Source of the DNA: Pseudodesulfovibrio aespoeensis Aspo-2
GTDB lineage: Bacteria; Desulfobacterota; Desulfovibrionia; Desulfovibrionales; Desulfovibrionaceae
NCBI RefSeq assembly: GCF_000176915.2
Contig: NC_014844.1
Coordinates: forward strand, 1-64,000
Direction of reading: 5' to 3'
DNA: 64,000 bases
Made by a program: the position numbers and the translations under genes. Within the stretch, counting starts at the first letter, position 1. Each line of letters opens with the position of its first letter. This document shows positions 24,032-35,318 of the stretch, piece by piece. The notes below the pieces were generated by a model. It was not told the origin of the DNA. It ran no database searches and saw nothing but the letters and a program-made list of their open reading frames with translations.

Positions 24032-25187
24032 GCAGCAGCCAGGCCCAGGCCAGCGCCCCCAGGACGGCGGCCAGGGCCAAGGTTCCGGTGGGTGTAGCGC
24101 CCGCCGGATCGTCCGGGGCCAGGACCGGATTCAGGGTCAGGGCGTCTGCCGGGAGCCGGTCCGCAGGCACCCCGAACCGTGCCAGCACGGTCAGGTCGAG
24201 CACGGCCCGCGCGGACAGACGTTCGGGCAGCATCTCCCGGGCCGGTTCCCCGGCTGCGATGCGCAGGACAAGCCCGCCCAGGGCCGCGCCCAGGTCGCGG
24301 CCCGGCACGCTCACCGCAGCGGCGATCCCCTGGCTCGTGCCCGGCTCCATCCATCGGTCCGAGAGGGCAAAGACCGGGCCGCTGCTCCGCCCGGCCAGGA
24401 TTCGCACGGCCTCGTCCTGGTCCACTGCCCGGCCCTGGGCGTCGTTGGCGAATCCGAGGAAAAGCGCGGCCCCGTTCGCGGGTATGCTTGAGGCCACACC
24501 CCGGAGCGAGCGCAAGGTCAGCCCGGCCTCGTCGCCCGGCTCGTGGCCTGGAAACACCACCTGGACATGCTTTTGGCCCGCGCTCACGGCCTGGGCCACG
24601 GCCCGCTCCGTGGCCAGGCTCAGGGCGAGCGATCCCGGCGAGCCGTCCATGATTCCCACCACCAGCCGGGTGTCCGGGCGCAGTCTGAAGAGCAGGTCCA
24701 CGGCAGCGGCCACGTCCGGGGTCTCGGGCAGGCCGGTGCAGTCGCCGCACTGGCGCAGGTATTCCGGGTCGGGCGTATCCATGCCGCAATAGAGGACCGG
24801 GGCATAGGCAAAGAGATCGTCGCGGTACTTGCGCACAAAGGCGAAGGATGCCTCGCCGTCAGCGATGACAACCGTGGGCGCTGCGTGTCCCCAGGCCGGT
24901 CGCAGGGCCTCGAACCGGGCGTGGAAGTGCTCGTCCCCGCGCGCCTGGGAGCCGAGAACGATGGAGACGATGTCGCCGCGCCAGGACAGGGCCTCGGCCA
25001 GCCCCTGGGCCATGGCCCTGGTGCGGGCGTCGTCCCTGTCCACGCCGTGGAGCAGGACCACGGACAACCGGCCCTCAGGCCCCTTGGCCCAGGCCGGCGC
25101 AAGGGAGAGGAAGAGACACAGGACACCAGCGGTGACCAGGAGTTTTCGGCAAGTTAAAAATCTAGTTGATACAGTTGTTTCAGGCAT
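23982..25187 (-). CDS. Periplasmic ABC_sub_bind-like protein with C-terminal membrane anchor
   Basis: A 401-aa exported protein: signal peptide with cleavage near PAWA-KG (residues about 34-35), a periplasmic fold reminiscent of PF04392-type ligand-binding domains (VVLLHGVDRDD, VLYCGMDTPDPE, RLVVGIMDGSPGS), and a C-terminal helix (LALAAVLGALAWAWLLL) followed by Arg/Lys residues. A related periplasmic module forms the N-terminus of the hybrid kinase at 35319-38861. It sits 26 nt downstream of a diguanylate cyclase gene on the same strand, so it may be a detached sensory input for it. The ligand is unknown. Confidence 0.72.
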   Translation of the reverse strand: MPETTVSTRFLTCRKLLVTAGVLCLFLSLAPAWAKGPEGRLSVVLLHGVDRDDARTRAMAQGLAEALSWRGDIVSIVLGSQARGDEHFHARFEALRPAWGHAAPTVVIADGEASFAFVRKYRDDLFAYAPVLYCGMDTPDPEYLRQCGDCTGLPETPDVAAAVDLLFRLRPDTRLVVGIMDGSPGSLALSLATERAVAQAVSAGQKHVQVVFPGHEPGDEAGLTLRSLRGVASSIPANGAALFLGFANDAQGRAVDQDEAVRILAGRSSGPVFALSDRWMEPGTSQGIAAAVSVPGRDLGAALGGLVLRIAAGEPAREMLPERLSARAVLDLTVLARFGVPADRLPADALTLNPVLAPDDPAGATPTGTLALAAVLGALAWAWLLLRRRAARKDTWPGPRP

Positions 25188-25213
25188 CGGCAGTTATCGA
25201 TCTTCAGACCCGA

Positions 25214-26272
25214 TCAGGGTTTTCGGTACGCGTTCACCCGGTTGCGGCCATGGGCTTTGGCCTCGTACATGGCCGTGTCTGCCGCGCTGATCAGCCTGGC
25301 CGCGTCCCAGTCGGGCCGACACTCGGCCACGCCGATGGAGACCGTGAACTGAAGCGGGATCTCGGACAGTCGGCCCTCGGTGCGGGTGCGGAAGTCGTAG
25401 TTCTCCACATCCATGCGCAGGGCCTCGGCCTTGAGCACGGCGGTGTCCAGGGGCATGTTCCTGACCGCCACCACCAGCTCCTCGCCGCCGTAGCGGGCCG
25501 CGAATCCCTGATACTGGATGGCGTGGGCCGTGATGATCCGGGCCAGGGCGTGGAGCACGTCGTCGCCCGCCTGGTGGCCAAAAGTGTCGTTGACCCGCTT
25601 GAAGTGGTCCACGTCGATCATCATCAGCGAGAGCGGCCCGCCCTGGCCCTTGCGCAGGGCCAGGACCGAGGCCTGGACATGGGCGTCCAGGGCGCGGCGG
25701 TTGTGCAGCTCGGTCAGCAGGGGGTCGAAGTTGGCGGTGTGCTCCAGCGCCTGGGTGCGTTCCTGCAACTCCCTGGCCTCCTCCCTGAACTCCACGATGA
25801 GCTCCTGGAACATGCCGCGCACCTTGGCCACGATGTGCGAGCGGGTTCCGCCCGACTGGATGACGCCCACGGTGTCTTCCTTGAAGGCGTTGAGCTTGCG
25901 GTTCTGCCGCTCGCCGTGGCCCTGCATGGAGCCGATGATCATGTTCATCTCGTTGACCAGCTCGGTGGCGGACCGCTTCTCCTGGGTCAGGGCCTCCTCC
26001 AGCTCCAGAGCGCCGATGGTCTGCATGATGTGCATGTCGAGCATGGCCACCACCGCTTCGAGGTGATCCCTGGAGAAGTCGCACCTGGCCAGCTCGGCCA
26101 GGATGTCGTGCTGGATCTCGGCCTTTTTTTGGTCGGTGTAGACAGAGAGGCGGGGCAGGAGATTGCGCACGAACAGGACCACGGCGACCCAGTTCGGATC
26201 GTCGGCCATGCCGAAATTCGACAGGACTTCCTCCAGTTCGTCCATGGTGGTGTGTCCCTTGTCTGGCGTCAT
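25214..26272 (-). CDS. Diguanylate cyclase (GGDEF domain) with novel N-terminus
   Basis: A 352-aa cytoplasmic protein. The C-terminal GGDEF domain (about residues 180-350) has the active-site motif RYGGEEL and upstream substrate-binding FDPLLTELHNRRAL and MIDVDHFKRVND. No RxxD inhibitory site is seen five residues before GGEEL, so product feedback is doubtful. The N-terminal ~175 residues are helical with a coiled-coil-like linker and no named domain. GGGAGG 6 nt upstream fixes the ATG at 26272. It precedes the periplasmic ligand-binding-like gene in the same operon. Confidence 0.92.
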   Translation of the reverse strand: MTPDKGHTTMDELEEVLSNFGMADDPNWVAVVLFVRNLLPRLSVYTDQKKAEIQHDILAELARCDFSRDHLEAVVAMLDMHIMQTIGALELEEALTQEKRSATELVNEMNMIIGSMQGHGERQNRKLNAFKEDTVGVIQSGGTRSHIVAKVRGMFQELIVEFREEARELQERTQALEHTANFDPLLTELHNRRALDAHVQASVLALRKGQGGPLSLMMIDVDHFKRVNDTFGHQAGDDVLHALARIITAHAIQYQGFAARYGGEELVVAVRNMPLDTAVLKAEALRMDVENYDFRTRTEGRLSEIPLQFTVSIGVAECRPDWDAARLISAADTAMYEAKAHGRNRVNAYRKP

Positions 26273-26417
26273 GCGTGCCTCCCGTGTCCATGGGCCGGGC
26301 CTGTCATGGCCCAGCCTTGTCATGGACCTTAAGCACAGAGCGGTGCCGGGTAAAGGAGAATGCGCCATGCGATGCGGAAAATAGAAAAGTAGGAGAGGGC
26401 ACAGGGGCCGCAGCCCG

Positions 26418-27398
26418 TCAGATCATGTCTGCGCCGCTCAGGACGGCCACGAACCTCTTGAAGATGTCCATGTCCACTCCGTCGCGCATCTGGTGACGGA
26501 TAAGGGTCAGGGCCTCGTAGGGGGGCATGGCCTCGGCGTAGGGCCGGGCCGTGGTCAGGGCGTCGTAGATGTCGGACACGGAGATGATGCGCACGGGCAG
26601 GGGGATGCTCTCGCGCCTGAGACCCGCCGGGTAGCCCGTGCCGTCGAGCTTCTCGTGGTGGAAGAGGATGCAGTTGATGGTGTTCTGGGTCATGGGCAGA
26701 TGGGCGCACATGGACACGCCGTGGACCGGGTGCTCCTTGATCACGTCGCGTTCGGCCTGGGTCAGGGAGCCGCGCTTGTTCAGGATGCGCCGGGGGATCC
26801 TGGCCTTGCCGATGTCGTGCAGCAGCGCGCCCAGGCCGCACTCGTAAGTGTCCGCTTCGCTCATGTCAAAGGCCTGGAACACGGCCACCGAGTAGATGAA
26901 CACGTGCATGCAGTGGGTGTAGGTCTTGTAGTCGTGGGAGATGAACGGAGCCACGGCGGACAGGGTCTTGTCCGAGGCCAGAAAACGGATGGAGTTCTTG
27001 ACGATCTCGGTGATGCGGGAAAAATGTCTGGCCCGGACCGCGCTTGGCAGCTTGTGGTCGAAGATGTCCTGCATGACCACGGTGGAGGCCTCGTAGAAAA
27101 CCTGGGAGCGGACCTCGATGGGCAGGGTTTCGTCAAGCAGGATGGTGCCCAGGTTGCGCTCTATGTACAGCTCGTACTGGGGCTTTTCCGAGCTTTGGAC
27201 ATAGACTTCGCGCACCCCGTTGTCGTGCAGGGTCTTGCGGTGCCGGACCGTGAACTTCTGGCCGGAGACGGTGTAGAGGACAAAGTCCCCCCCCTGCCAG
27301 AGGTAGACGGAGAAATCCCCCAAGGCCTCCGGAAACAGCATCACCGGGGAGACGGGGAAGTAGGATACCGGACGGGCGGCGTGGGTATTCAGTCCCAT
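26418..27398 (-). CDS. HD-GYP domain c-di-GMP phosphodiesterase
   Basis: A 326-aa protein with an N-terminal ~130-residue region like DUF3391-type HD-GYP partners (FVLYTVSGQKFTVRHRKTL). The HD-GYP domain is intact: HCMHVFIYSVAV, LLHDIGKARIP, IKEHPVHGVSMC, HHEKLDGTGYP and SDIYDALTTARPY. All metal ligands and the GYP signature are present, unlike the degenerate relative at 22644. It probably hydrolyses c-di-GMP to GMP and may counteract the adjacent diguanylate cyclase. The start is the ATG at 27398. Confidence 0.93.
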   Translation of the reverse strand: MGLNTHAARPVSYFPVSPVMLFPEALGDFSVYLWQGGDFVLYTVSGQKFTVRHRKTLHDNGVREVYVQSSEKPQYELYIERNLGTILLDETLPIEVRSQVFYEASTVVMQDIFDHKLPSAVRARHFSRITEIVKNSIRFLASDKTLSAVAPFISHDYKTYTHCMHVFIYSVAVFQAFDMSEADTYECGLGALLHDIGKARIPRRILNKRGSLTQAERDVIKEHPVHGVSMCAHLPMTQNTINCILFHHEKLDGTGYPAGLRRESIPLPVRIISVSDIYDALTTARPYAEAMPPYEALTLIRHQMRDGVDMDIFKRFVAVLSGADMI

Positions 27399-27508
27399 TG
27401 GCGGGAAATTACCCCAAGTGCAACCGGAAGGCCAGTGAAAATCCTGAAAAACTCTAGACTGACCGGAGGAGAGAAAGGACGAAAAAAAGGGAAGGAGGAA
27501 GGGGTGAC

Positions 27509-28341
27509 TCAGCCTCTGTCCGTATCGCTTCGGGCGAGCATGGACCTGACCACGTCCAGGGTGGGGATGATGCCGCGCGGGCCGGGATCGGCCCAGGATT
27601 GGCCGGTCATGACCGCGTCTGCCCAGTGGCGCACCCCAGCGGGAAAGAAGAGGGCGTTGTTCAGGACAATGGCCGCCTTGGCGCGGGCGTCGTTCTTTCT
27701 GGCGGCATAGGAGAGGTTGGCCCCGTGCATGGGGTGGCCGAACCGGGGGCCGGGCACGCGCGCAAAGCCGAAGCCGTTGACCGCGGCCTGGACCCAGAAG
27801 TCCCAGTCCTCGTAGGCGGTGTTGGCGCGGTAGCCGACCGACGCCTCCCAGACCTTGCGGCGAATGACGGCTGCGGGCGGCAGGATGTTCTGCACGCGCA
27901 GCAGCCCGGGGTCGAAGTCCGGCAGGGGGATGTCGCGGGCGTGGCCGTCTTCGATGTGGGTGTAATCGGTGTAGGCCAGATGGGCGTCGGGCCGCTCGGC
28001 CAGGGCGTTCAGACAGGCGGCCAGGTAGCCGGGGCCGGGGATGTCGTCCGGGTCCAGGCACAGGATCAGCCCGCCCTGCGCCCTGGCGAATCCCGCGTTG
28101 CGCACCGGGCCGGGGTGGCCGCAGTGGTCGAGCCACAGGGCCGAGAATCCGGCCAGGGGGAGCGCCTTGAGGGCTGCGGCCTCCTGGCGCGAGTCATCGG
28201 TGGAGCCGTCGTCCACCAGGATCAGCTCCACAGCGTCGAGGCCGCCCTGCTGCCCGGCCAGACTGGCGGCCAGCCGGGGGAGGTAGCGTCCGTAGTTGTG
28301 GTTGGGGACGATGATGGAGAGGGCCGGGGCGCTCATGTCGG

Positions 28342-28345
<4 letters not shown>
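27509..28345 (-). CDS. Family 2 glycosyltransferase
   Basis: A 278-aa GT-A fold transferase: [25 protein letters not shown] and [14 protein letters not shown] (the DxD-like metal motif), with YEDWDFW as the acceptor-region ED motif. It probably transfers a sugar to a glycan; the donor is unknown. The GTG at 28345 overlaps the stop of the hybrid kinase as GTGA, giving translational coupling; ATG 28336 is an alternative. Coupling to a sensor kinase is odd and may only reflect gene packing. Confidence 0.9.
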
Positions 28346-31629
<3,284 letters not shown>

Positions 31630-31803
31630 TGCATCGTCCCCTCCCCAGAAGTCTGTTGGCTCATCCTATGCCATTGCCGGACAAAGATGAAGGTGCATAT
31701 GATAAACTTTTGTGATCATCACGGGCGCGCAAGGCGATTGTGTACAACGCCCGATTGCGGTACACGGAAAGCCACAACCCCACACCCCACGGAGAGACAC
31801 CCG

Positions 31804-32568
31804 ATGCGATCCCTTCTTGCCGCCCTGGTCCTGGTCGTGACGTTCATGGCCCAGGCCGTCCGAGCCCAGACATTCACCTTTGTTTCGGACATGGACTTCG
31901 CGCCCTATTCCATGCTCTCCCAGGGCCGTGCTTCGGGCATCGACGTGGAGGTCATGACCGAGGCCGCGCGCCGGGCCGGGGTCGAGATCGAGATTCTGCT
32001 CAGGCCATGGGATGAATTGGTGCGCATGGTCAAGGCCGGGGAGTGCGACGGCGCCTTTGCCCTGTTCAAGGATGAGCAGCGCCAGGAATACGCCATCTTT
32101 CTGGAAGCGGTCCCCCTCCACTACAGCGATTACGTGCTCTTCACCAAGGTGGGGACCAACTTCTCCTTCCGCTCCTTCGACGACCTGGCCGGGAAGACCA
32201 TTGGCCGTGCCGCCGGGGTGTCGCTGGGCGAGGAGTTCGAGGCGGCTGCCAAGGCCGGGAAGATGACCCTGCGCACCTACCCTGATCAGGCCTCGGCCCT
32301 GAGCGGACTCATCTCCGACGAGGTCAGCGCCTACGCGGGCAATATCGACGTGACCTACAACCGGTTGAAGACCATGGGCATGACCAGTTCCATCATCTAC
32401 CTGCCAAAGAAGATACTGGAGAAGAAGCCCGCCTACGTGGTTCTGTCCCGCGCCTCGGACTATCCCGAGAAGGCGGAGGTGGGTCAGAAGCTGGAGCGGG
32501 CGTTGGACCAGATGCGCCGGGACGGCACCTACAGGGACATTGCCCACCGTTACCTGCTCCGGTTCTAG
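31804..32568 (+). CDS. Periplasmic solute-binding protein, family 3-like
   Basis: A 254-aa secreted protein with signal peptide (cleavage near VRA-QT, residue about 22) and an SBP_bac_3 fold: SDMDFAPYSMLSQGRASGID, RPWDELVRMVKAGECDGAF and GRAAGVSLGEEF. These bind amino acids or small organic acids for ABC uptake or chemosensing. No ABC permease or ATPase is adjacent. It is divergent from the hybrid kinase at 28342, which lacks a periplasmic domain, so a direct ligand relay is not evident. A strong terminator follows. Confidence 0.9.
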   Translation: MRSLLAALVLVVTFMAQAVRAQTFTFVSDMDFAPYSMLSQGRASGIDVEVMTEAARRAGVEIEILLRPWDELVRMVKAGECDGAFALFKDEQRQEYAIFLEAVPLHYSDYVLFTKVGTNFSFRSFDDLAGKTIGRAAGVSLGEEFEAAAKAGKMTLRTYPDQASALSGLISDEVSAYAGNIDVTYNRLKTMGMTSSIIYLPKKILEKKPAYVVLSRASDYPEKAEVGQKLERALDQMRRDGTYRDIAHRYLLRF

Positions 32569-32612
32569 CCATGAAGGGACGGCCTTGCGGCCATGACGAC
32601 ACGCAACGATCC

Positions 32613-32646
32613 GGGCCGGTGCGCAGGGTGCGCACCGGCCCTTTTT
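32613..32646 (+). terminator. Rho-independent terminator
   Basis: A 12-bp perfect stem GGGCCGGTGCGC / GCGCACCGGCCC with a 5-nt loop is followed by five T residues. It lies 45 nt after the solute-binding-protein stop and faces the convergent sensor kinase. Confidence 0.92.
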
Positions 32647-32663
32647 CACGTCCGGCGGGCGGG

Positions 32664-33962
32664 TCATTCCGGCTTGGCGTCGGCGATGACGGGCAGGGTG
32701 AAGAGGAACCTGCTGCCCTGGCCGGGCGCGCTCTCCACCCACAGGTGCCCCTGGTGGTCCTTGATGATCTGACGGCAGATGGGCAGGCCAAGGCCCGTGC
32801 CCGTGGGCCGGTCGGTCAGGCTCTCCTGCCCCTGGATGAACTTGTCGAAGATGGAGGTCTGCTGCTCCTGGGGGATGCCCGCGCCCGTGTCCACCACGCT
32901 GACGCGCAGGTGGGCGCCCACCAGCTCGGCGCGGCAGGTGACGCTGCCCTGGCGTGTGAATTTCGCGGCGTTGGAGAAGAGGTTGACCATCACCTGGATC
33001 AGGCGGTGGCGGTCGCCCATGACCTGGGGAAGGTCCGGGCCCACCTCGTTGAGGAACAGGACCTCCGAGGCCTGGAACAGGGCCGAGGACGAATCCATGG
33101 CAGGCCGGAGAAACTCTGCCGGGGCCAGCGGCTCCATGCGGTATTCCACCTTGTTGGCCTCAAGCTTGGCCAGGTCCAGCACATCGTTGATCAGGGCGGT
33201 CAGCCGCTCGCCCTCGGCCTCGATGATGTCGATGTTCTTGCCGATCCTGTCCATCTCCTTGCAAAGTTTGGGGTCGCGGTCCCGGTCCACCGCCGGAAAG
33301 ACGCGCTCCGCCAGCTTCTTGCGGATGATCTTGGCAAAGCCGATGATGGAGGTCAGTGGCGTGCGCAGCTCGTGGGAGACGATGGACAGGAATTCGGTCT
33401 TGGCCTTGTTGGCCCTGGCCAGCTCCCTGGTCCGCTCGCGCACTCTGACCTCCAGCTCGTCGTGACTTTTTTTCATGGACTCCTCGCTGCGCTTGCGCTC
33501 CGAGATGTCGCGGGCCACGACAATGGCCTGGCGCACCTCCCGATGCTCCACGATGCGCAGGGTCATCTCCACGGGCACCGGCAGCCGATCGGGCGTGGCC
33601 GGATGGCGAAACTCGGTTTCCAGGCTCAGGGTCTCTGTGGAGATGTTGAAGAGATTGTCTGCATAGCGGGCTATGTGTTCCGGCAGCAGCCCCTTGAAGG
33701 GCATGTCGAGCAGGGATTCCCTGCCGCAGTCGAGCATGGACAGGGTGGCGCCGGAAAAGTCCACGATCAGCCCAGTGTCGGCGTTGACCACGAAGATGGC
33801 GTCGCTGACGCGGTCGAGCAGGGCGCGGAACCGCTCCAGTTCATCCAGGCGGTTTCTGAGTTCTGGATAATAGCTCTTGCCGATGGACCGTCTGCCCAGG
33901 CCGATCAGTTTTTCCCGCTCCGCCCCTGGATCGGGCGCTGGGCGGTCAGCACGCCTTTTCAT
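32664..33962 (-). CDS. PAS-domain sensor histidine kinase
   Basis: A 432-aa soluble kinase: PAS domain (about 45-165; VSDAIFVVNADTGLIVDFSG), a coiled-coil linker ending in RERTRELARANKAKTEF, HisKA with His in VSHELRTPLTS, and HATPase_c with NLFSNAAKFT, DTGAGIP and GTGLGLPI. The ATG at 33962 lies inside the 3' end of the ErcA-like dehydrogenase gene (17-nt overlap), implying co-translation. In Pseudomonas, ErcA-type dehydrogenases are genetically linked to ErcS-type kinases, so this may be a similar alcohol/redox sensing pair. No response regulator is adjacent. Confidence 0.92.
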   Translation of the reverse strand: MKRRADRPAPDPGAEREKLIGLGRRSIGKSYYPELRNRLDELERFRALLDRVSDAIFVVNADTGLIVDFSGATLSMLDCGRESLLDMPFKGLLPEHIARYADNLFNISTETLSLETEFRHPATPDRLPVPVEMTLRIVEHREVRQAIVVARDISERKRSEESMKKSHDELEVRVRERTRELARANKAKTEFLSIVSHELRTPLTSIIGFAKIIRKKLAERVFPAVDRDRDPKLCKEMDRIGKNIDIIEAEGERLTALINDVLDLAKLEANKVEYRMEPLAPAEFLRPAMDSSSALFQASEVLFLNEVGPDLPQVMGDRHRLIQVMVNLFSNAAKFTRQGSVTCRAELVGAHLRVSVVDTGAGIPQEQQTSIFDKFIQGQESLTDRPTGTGLGLPICRQIIKDHQGHLWVESAPGQGSRFLFTLPVIADAKPE

Positions 33963-35115
33963 AGATGCCGATGACCTCGCTGGCCGTGGGTTGTCGCGGG
34001 TTGGTGAGCATGCAGGCATCGGCCAGGGCATTTTCTGCCAGCAGGGGCAGTTCGGCCCTGGTCATGCCCAGGTCGCACAGGGTCTGGGTCACGCCCGCGG
34101 CCCGCTTGAGCTCCCTGATGGCTCCCAGGGTGCCGCGCCTGATATCTTCCTCGCCTGCGCTGGCCGGGATGTCCGCGCCCAGGGCGTTGCCCAGGCGGCG
34201 GTAGCGCTCGGGCGCGGCAGCGAGGTTGAAGTCGGCCACGTGGTCGAGGAGGATGGCGTTGCACAGGCCGTGGGGCAGGTCGAGCAGGCCGCCCAGGCTG
34301 TGGGCCATGGCGTGGACCGCGCCCAGGATGGCGTTGGAGAAGGCCAGCCCCGCATAGGTGGAGGCGAGCATCATGCCGGTGCGCGCCCCCATGTCGTCCG
34401 GGGTCTCGATGGCCCGGATCAGGTGGCGGTGGACCAGACGCACCGCCTCCAGGGCATGGAGGTCGGTGATGGCCGAGCTGGCGTTGGAGACGTAGGCCTC
34501 GACCGCGTGGGTCAGGGCGTCGAGCCCGGTGTGGGCGGTCAGGTGCGCGTCCATGCTCATGGTCAGGGCCGGGTCGATCAGGGCCACGTCCGGAATCATG
34601 GTCTTGGAGACGATGGCGATCTTCACCTTGCGGCCCGTGTCGTTGACGATGCAGAACTGGGAGATGTCCGCAGCCGTGCCCGCCGTGGTGGGGATGCAGA
34701 TGAGCGGCGGTCCGGGCCGCTCGACATTGTCCACGCCCTCGAATTCAAGAATATGGCGGCCATTGGTGCAGACGATGCCGATGGCCTTGGCGCAGTCCAT
34801 GGGGCTGCCGCCGCCCACGGCCACGAGGGCGTCGCACTGCTCGCGCCGGAAGAGGTCGGCCCCGGCCATGACCTCCGAGTCGCGGGGGTTGGCGGTCACA
34901 TCGTAGAACTGGGCGCAGTCCACGCCCTCGGCCAGCAGGCTGGCGGCCACCTGGTCGGGCAGACCGAGCCGCACGAGTCCAGGGTCTGAGACGATCAGGG
35001 CCTTCTTGACCGAAAGGTTGGCCGCGAACTGGCCCGCGAGGGACCCTGCGCCGGGGCCGAAGACGAATTCCGGGGCCACGAACTTCCTGAGATCGGCGAG
35101 GGACTGGTCGGGCAT
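33946..35115 (-). CDS. ercA: Iron-containing alcohol dehydrogenase, ErcA-like
   Basis: A 389-aa group III dehydrogenase: VGGGSPMDCAKAIG for NAD(P), then the iron-binding region with GLDALTHAVEAY, HAMAHSLGG and DLPHGLCNAILL. The N-terminal LRKFVAPEFVFGPGA matches what I remember of ErcA, a dehydrogenase-like protein that regulates ethanol oxidation with ErcS kinases. The overlap with a PAS kinase supports a regulatory role, though catalytic residues appear intact. GGGAGGAG before the ATG at 35115 is strong. A 21-bp tandem duplication lies about 35 bp upstream of the start. Confidence 0.85.
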   Translation of the reverse strand: MPDQSLADLRKFVAPEFVFGPGAGSLAGQFAANLSVKKALIVSDPGLVRLGLPDQVAASLLAEGVDCAQFYDVTANPRDSEVMAGADLFRREQCDALVAVGGGSPMDCAKAIGIVCTNGRHILEFEGVDNVERPGPPLICIPTTAGTAADISQFCIVNDTGRKVKIAIVSKTMIPDVALIDPALTMSMDAHLTAHTGLDALTHAVEAYVSNASSAITDLHALEAVRLVHRHLIRAIETPDDMGARTGMMLASTYAGLAFSNAILGAVHAMAHSLGGLLDLPHGLCNAILLDHVADFNLAAAPERYRRLGNALGADIPASAGEEDIRRGTLGAIRELKRAAGVTQTLCDLGMTRAELPLLAENALADACMLTNPRQPTASEVIGIYEKAC

Positions 35116-35149
35116 GGCGCTCCTCCCGTGTTGGCGGGCCGCTGCGGGC

Positions 35150-35191
35150 GGATGGTGGCGGGCTGTTGCCGGATGGTGGCGGGCTGTTGCC
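35150..35191. repeat. Perfect 21-bp tandem duplication upstream of ercA-like gene
   Basis: GGATGGTGGCGGGCTGTTGCC occurs twice head to tail (35150-35170, 35171-35191). It lies in the promoter or leader of the dehydrogenase gene. The period of two helical turns would duplicate a protein-binding site on one DNA face. Confidence 0.9.
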
Positions 35192-35318
35192 ACTTTCCCG
35201 CCACACAAGGTCTGCCGCCGATTGGCCGGAACGCTCCGGCAAGGCTGGCCTCGGTCCACTGAACCCTGTGCATAGCCCAACCGGGCGAAGGTGTAAAACC
35301 CGTTATATCAGGAGTGGC

